DNA of 6,697 nucleotides from Rhodobiaceae bacterium (GTDB lineage Bacteria > Pseudomonadota > Alphaproteobacteria > Parvibaculales > Parvibaculaceae). Positions 4,450 through 6,697 of this stretch are shown one piece after another; the first letter of the stretch is position 1, and the number at the start of each line of letters is the position of its first letter. The notes under the pieces are model-generated. The model saw only the letters and a program-made list of their open reading frames with translations. It was not told the origin of the DNA and ran no database searches. The stretch lies in the NCBI GenBank assembly GCA_002746275.1, contig NVWR01000001.1:116790-123486 (forward strand). Direction: 5' to 3'. The position numbers and the translations under genes were made by a program.

Positions 4450-5904
4450 ATGGCAGCAACACGTGAAACAGTTAAGGCAGTCGACGAAGCTGTCGGCAAA
4501 TACAAGTATGGTTTTGCCACTGACATTAAGTCTGAGAAGGCCCCCAAAGGCCTGAACGAAGACACTGTGCGTTTTATCTCTGCCAAGAAGAATGAACCAG
4601 ACTGGTTGCTTGAGTGGCGCCTGGATGCCTATCGCCGCTGGTTGACCCTGGACGAACCCCAGTGGGCCAAAGTCAATTATCCTGAGATCGACTTTCAGGA
4701 CTTCTACTATTACGCGGCACCCATAAGTGATGAGGATCGTCCGAAAAGCCTCGACGAAATTGATCCAAAGATTTTGGAAACATACGAGAAGCTTGGCATT
4801 CCTCTGGTCGAACAGATGGCCTTGGCCGGCGTGGCTGTCGATGCCGTGTTTGACAGCGTGTCCGTTGTCACGACCTTTAAAGAGAAGCTGAAAGAGGCCG
4901 GCGTTATTTTCTGTTCGTTCTCAGAAGCGGTGCAGGAATACCCAGAGCTTGTTCGGAAATATCTGGGCACCGTTGTGCCGCCAACCGACAATTACTACGC
5001 GACGCTCAACTCGGCTGTTTTTTCAGATGGCTCCTTTGTCTTTATACCCAAGGGCGTTCGATGCCCCATGGAACTCTCGACCTATTTCCGCATCAACGAA
5101 GAAGACACAGGTCAGTTTGAGCGCACACTGATTATTGTCGAAGATGGCGGGTACGTGAGCTACCTCGAAGGTTGCACGGCGCCCATGCGCGACGAGAACC
5201 AGCTTCACGCAGCTGTTGTTGAGCTGATCGTGATGGACGATGCTGAGATCAAATATTCCACGGTGCAAAACTGGTATCCGGGTGATGAGAACGGCAAAGG
5301 CGGCATCTACAATTTCGTCACCAAGCGTGGCGACTGCCGTGGCACCAATTCCAAAATTTCCTGGACCCAGATCGAAACCGGCTCTGCTGTGACCTGGAAG
5401 TACCCCAGCTGCATATTGCGCGGCGACAATTCAGTCGGTGAATTCTATTCAGTTGCGATTTCAAACAATCTGCAACAGGTGGACAGTGGGACAAAGATGA
5501 TCCATCTGGGTAAGAACACCACCAGCCGGATTATCTCCAAAGGCATCGCGGCAGGGCGCTCGTCCAGCACTTATCGCGGGCTGGTGTCTGTTCACAAGAA
5601 AGCGGAAAACGCCCGCAACTTTACCCAGTGCGACAGTCTGCTTATTGGTGACAAATGTTCGGCCCACACAGTGCCCTACATTGAGAGCAAGAACCCGACA
5701 GCCATTCTGGAGCACGAGGCCACAACCTCGAAGTTGAGCGACGACCAGCTTTTCTACTGCATGCAGCGTGGGCTGAATGCGGAAGAAGCGGTGGCGCTGC
5801 TGGTAAATGGTTTTTGTCGCGATGTGCTGCAGCAATTACCGATGGAATTTGCCGTCGAAGCGCAAAAACTTGTCGCGATCAGTCTGGAAGGCAGTGTCGG
5901 TTAA
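4450..5904 (+). CDS. sufB: Fe-S cluster assembly scaffold protein SufB
   Basis: SufB is the main scaffold of the SufBCD complex, where sulfur from the desulfurase and iron are joined into a cluster. The product has 484 residues (E. coli SufB 495) and is intact. The N-terminal part includes [15 protein letters not shown] (50-64). The beta-helix core carries [16 protein letters not shown] (200-215), [17 protein letters not shown] (237-253) with Cys242, which by position corresponds to E. coli Cys254 (proposed sulfur acceptor), and [15 protein letters not shown] (392-406). From the length offset, Cys394 and Glu423 of LEHEATTS appear equivalent to E. coli Cys405 and Glu434, both reported as essential. 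The ending FYCMQRGL...[10 protein letters not shown] is the SufC-contact region of the family. GGAAGGA sits 8 bases before the ATG. The gap to the upstream desulfurase is 5 bp and to sufC 23 bp. Confidence 0.97.
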   Translation: MAATRETVKAVDEAVGKYKYGFATDIKSEKAPKGLNEDTVRFISAKKNEPDWLLEWRLDAYRRWLTLDEPQWAKVNYPEIDFQDFYYYAAPISDEDRPKSLDEIDPKILETYEKLGIPLVEQMALAGVAVDAVFDSVSVVTTFKEKLKEAGVIFCSFSEAVQEYPELVRKYLGTVVPPTDNYYATLNSAVFSDGSFVFIPKGVRCPMELSTYFRINEEDTGQFERTLIIVEDGGYVSYLEGCTAPMRDENQLHAAVVELIVMDDAEIKYSTVQNWYPGDENGKGGIYNFVTKRGDCRGTNSKISWTQIETGSAVTWKYPSCILRGDNSVGEFYSVAISNNLQQVDSGTKMIHLGKNTTSRIISKGIAAGRSSSTYRGLVSVHKKAENARNFTQCDSLLIGDKCSAHTVPYIESKNPTAILEHEATTSKLSDDQLFYCMQRGLNAEEAVALLVNGFCRDVLQQLPMEFAVEAQKLVAISLEGSVG

Positions 5905-5927
5905 CCCGGCACAGAAGGAACAAGAAA

Positions 5928-6677
5928 ATGTTAGAGATAAAAGACCTGCATGCCAGCGTTGACGGAACCGAAATCCTGAAAGGGATCACGCTTTCCATTG
6001 GAGATGGCGAAGTGCACGCGATCATGGGGCCGAACGGGTCTGGCAAGAGCACTCTGTCAAATGTGCTGGCCGGTCGTGATACCTATCAGATCACCAGCGG
6101 GTCAATCACCTATAAGGGAAGTGATCTGACAGAGCTCAGCATCGAAGAGCGGGCATCTGCAGGTATTTTTCTCGCGTTCCAATACCCAATTGAGATCCCT
6201 GGCGTCACCACCATGACTTTTCTGAAAACCGCCGTGAATGCGCAGCGCAAGGCGCGCGGTGAAAAGGAATTGGATGCTGTCCGGTTTTTGAAGCTGGTTC
6301 GGGAAAAAGCAAAACAGCTCAACGTTCGGGATGAAATGTTGAAGCGGCCTCTTAATGTCGGGTTTTCCGGTGGCGAGAAGAAGCGCGCAGAAATGTTGCA
6401 GATGAGCCTGCTTGAGCCTTCCTTGGCGATTTTGGATGAGACGGACAGTGGTCTGGACATCGATGCTCTGAAAGTCGTGTCCGAGGGGGTCAACGCCCTG
6501 CGCGCACCAACACGCTCCATGATCATCATCACCCACTATCAGCGGCTCCTGAATTATATCGTTCCAGACTTTGTGCATGTGTTGGCGAACGGCCGCATCG
6601 TGCGCTCTGGCGGTAAGGAGCTGGCGGCCGAGTTAGAAGAAACAGGCTATGCTGACATCACAGAGAGCGCAGCATGA
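5928..6677 (+). CDS. sufC: Fe-S cluster assembly ATPase SufC
   Basis: SufC is the soluble ABC-type ATPase of the SufBCD complex; ATP-driven dimerisation of SufC reshapes SufB-SufD during cluster building. At 249 residues it matches the family (E. coli 248). Walker A is GPNGSGKST (34-42), the Q-loop Gln85 lies in FLAFQYPIEIPG (81-92), the signature is FSGGEKKR (146-153), Walker B is LAILDE (166-171), the D-loop SGLD (174-177) and the switch His203 is in ITHYQRLL. There are no membrane segments, as expected for this non-transporting ABC protein. The frame is open upstream into sufB, but the ATG at 5928 is chosen because AAGGAA (5915-5920) sits 7 bases before it and MLEIKDLHA is the usual start. 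Its stop overlaps the sufD start by 4 bp (ATGA). Confidence 0.97.
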   Translation: MLEIKDLHASVDGTEILKGITLSIGDGEVHAIMGPNGSGKSTLSNVLAGRDTYQITSGSITYKGSDLTELSIEERASAGIFLAFQYPIEIPGVTTMTFLKTAVNAQRKARGEKELDAVRFLKLVREKAKQLNVRDEMLKRPLNVGFSGGEKKRAEMLQMSLLEPSLAILDETDSGLDIDALKVVSEGVNALRAPTRSMIIITHYQRLLNYIVPDFVHVLANGRIVRSGGKELAAELEETGYADITESAA

Positions 6678-6697
6678 CTGAACAGGCGCTCACATAT
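6674..6697 (+). CDS. sufD: SufD, first eight codons only (runs off the window)
   Basis: An ATG at 6674-6676 overlaps the sufC stop in the classic ATGA arrangement and opens a frame reading MTEQALTY to the edge of the window. The overlap implies translational coupling to sufC. Eight residues are too few to identify by sequence. The name rests on the sufB-sufC-sufD order that is near-universal in this operon type; SufD is the SufB paralogue that completes the SufBCD scaffold. Confidence 0.75.

Noticed and set aside
3919..4586. Two long minus-strand frames (167 and 162 codons) across the end of the desulfurase and start of sufB
   Set aside because: Both are antisense to well-supported genes, overlap each other, and encode low-complexity Ser/Pro/Arg-rich products with no motif.
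5814..5927. N-terminal extension of SufC into sufB
   Set aside because: It would overlap the end of sufB in another frame; the ATG at 5928 has a good Shine-Dalgarno and gives the normal family length.
6102..6578. Minus-strand frames of 158 and 140 codons opposite sufC
   Set aside because: SufC has a complete set of ABC motifs on the plus strand; the opposite frames look like shadows.

Overview
The window is a chromosomal, housekeeping stretch from an alphaproteobacterium. The main reason for that call is the gene order: an Rrf2/IscR-type regulator, then an IscS/NifS-type cysteine desulfurase, then sufB, sufC and sufD. This is, from memory, the usual alphaproteobacterial iron-sulfur cluster operon. 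GC-leaning codon use and a GTG start on the regulator fit. The genus cannot be fixed from what is visible. There is no sign of a mobile element, phage, CRISPR array, tRNA or rRNA.

Layout. Positions 1-416 (minus) hold the N-terminal third of tyrS, cut by the window edge. A 117-bp divergent gap follows, then anmK (534-1655, plus), a peptidoglycan-recycling kinase. It meets, tail to tail with 7 bp between stop codons, a small serine alpha/beta hydrolase (1663-2328, minus). A 332-bp divergent control region (2329-2660) separates that hydrolase from the suf cluster: iscR (2661-3149), a 98-bp gap, a cysteine desulfurase (3248-4444), sufB (4450-5904), sufC (5928-6677) and the first eight codons of sufD (6674 to the edge).

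How it works together. The desulfurase takes sulfur from cysteine. SufB, SufC and SufD form the scaffold on which iron-sulfur clusters are built, with SufC as its ATPase. The IscR-type protein carries a Cys3-His cluster-binding site and probably represses its own operon when clusters are plentiful. Desulfurase to sufD are tightly packed (5 bp, 23 bp and a 4-bp overlap), so they are very likely co-transcribed, most likely with iscR.

The coding genes are ordinary and intact. The least ordinary part is the control region at 2329-2660, which is packed with inverted repeats: an IscR-box-like element, two hairpins that compete for the same bases, and two adjacent stem-loops that could stack in the mRNA leader. 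It may be a structured cis-regulatory leader, an operator array, or both. I found no clear sign of a wholly new system.
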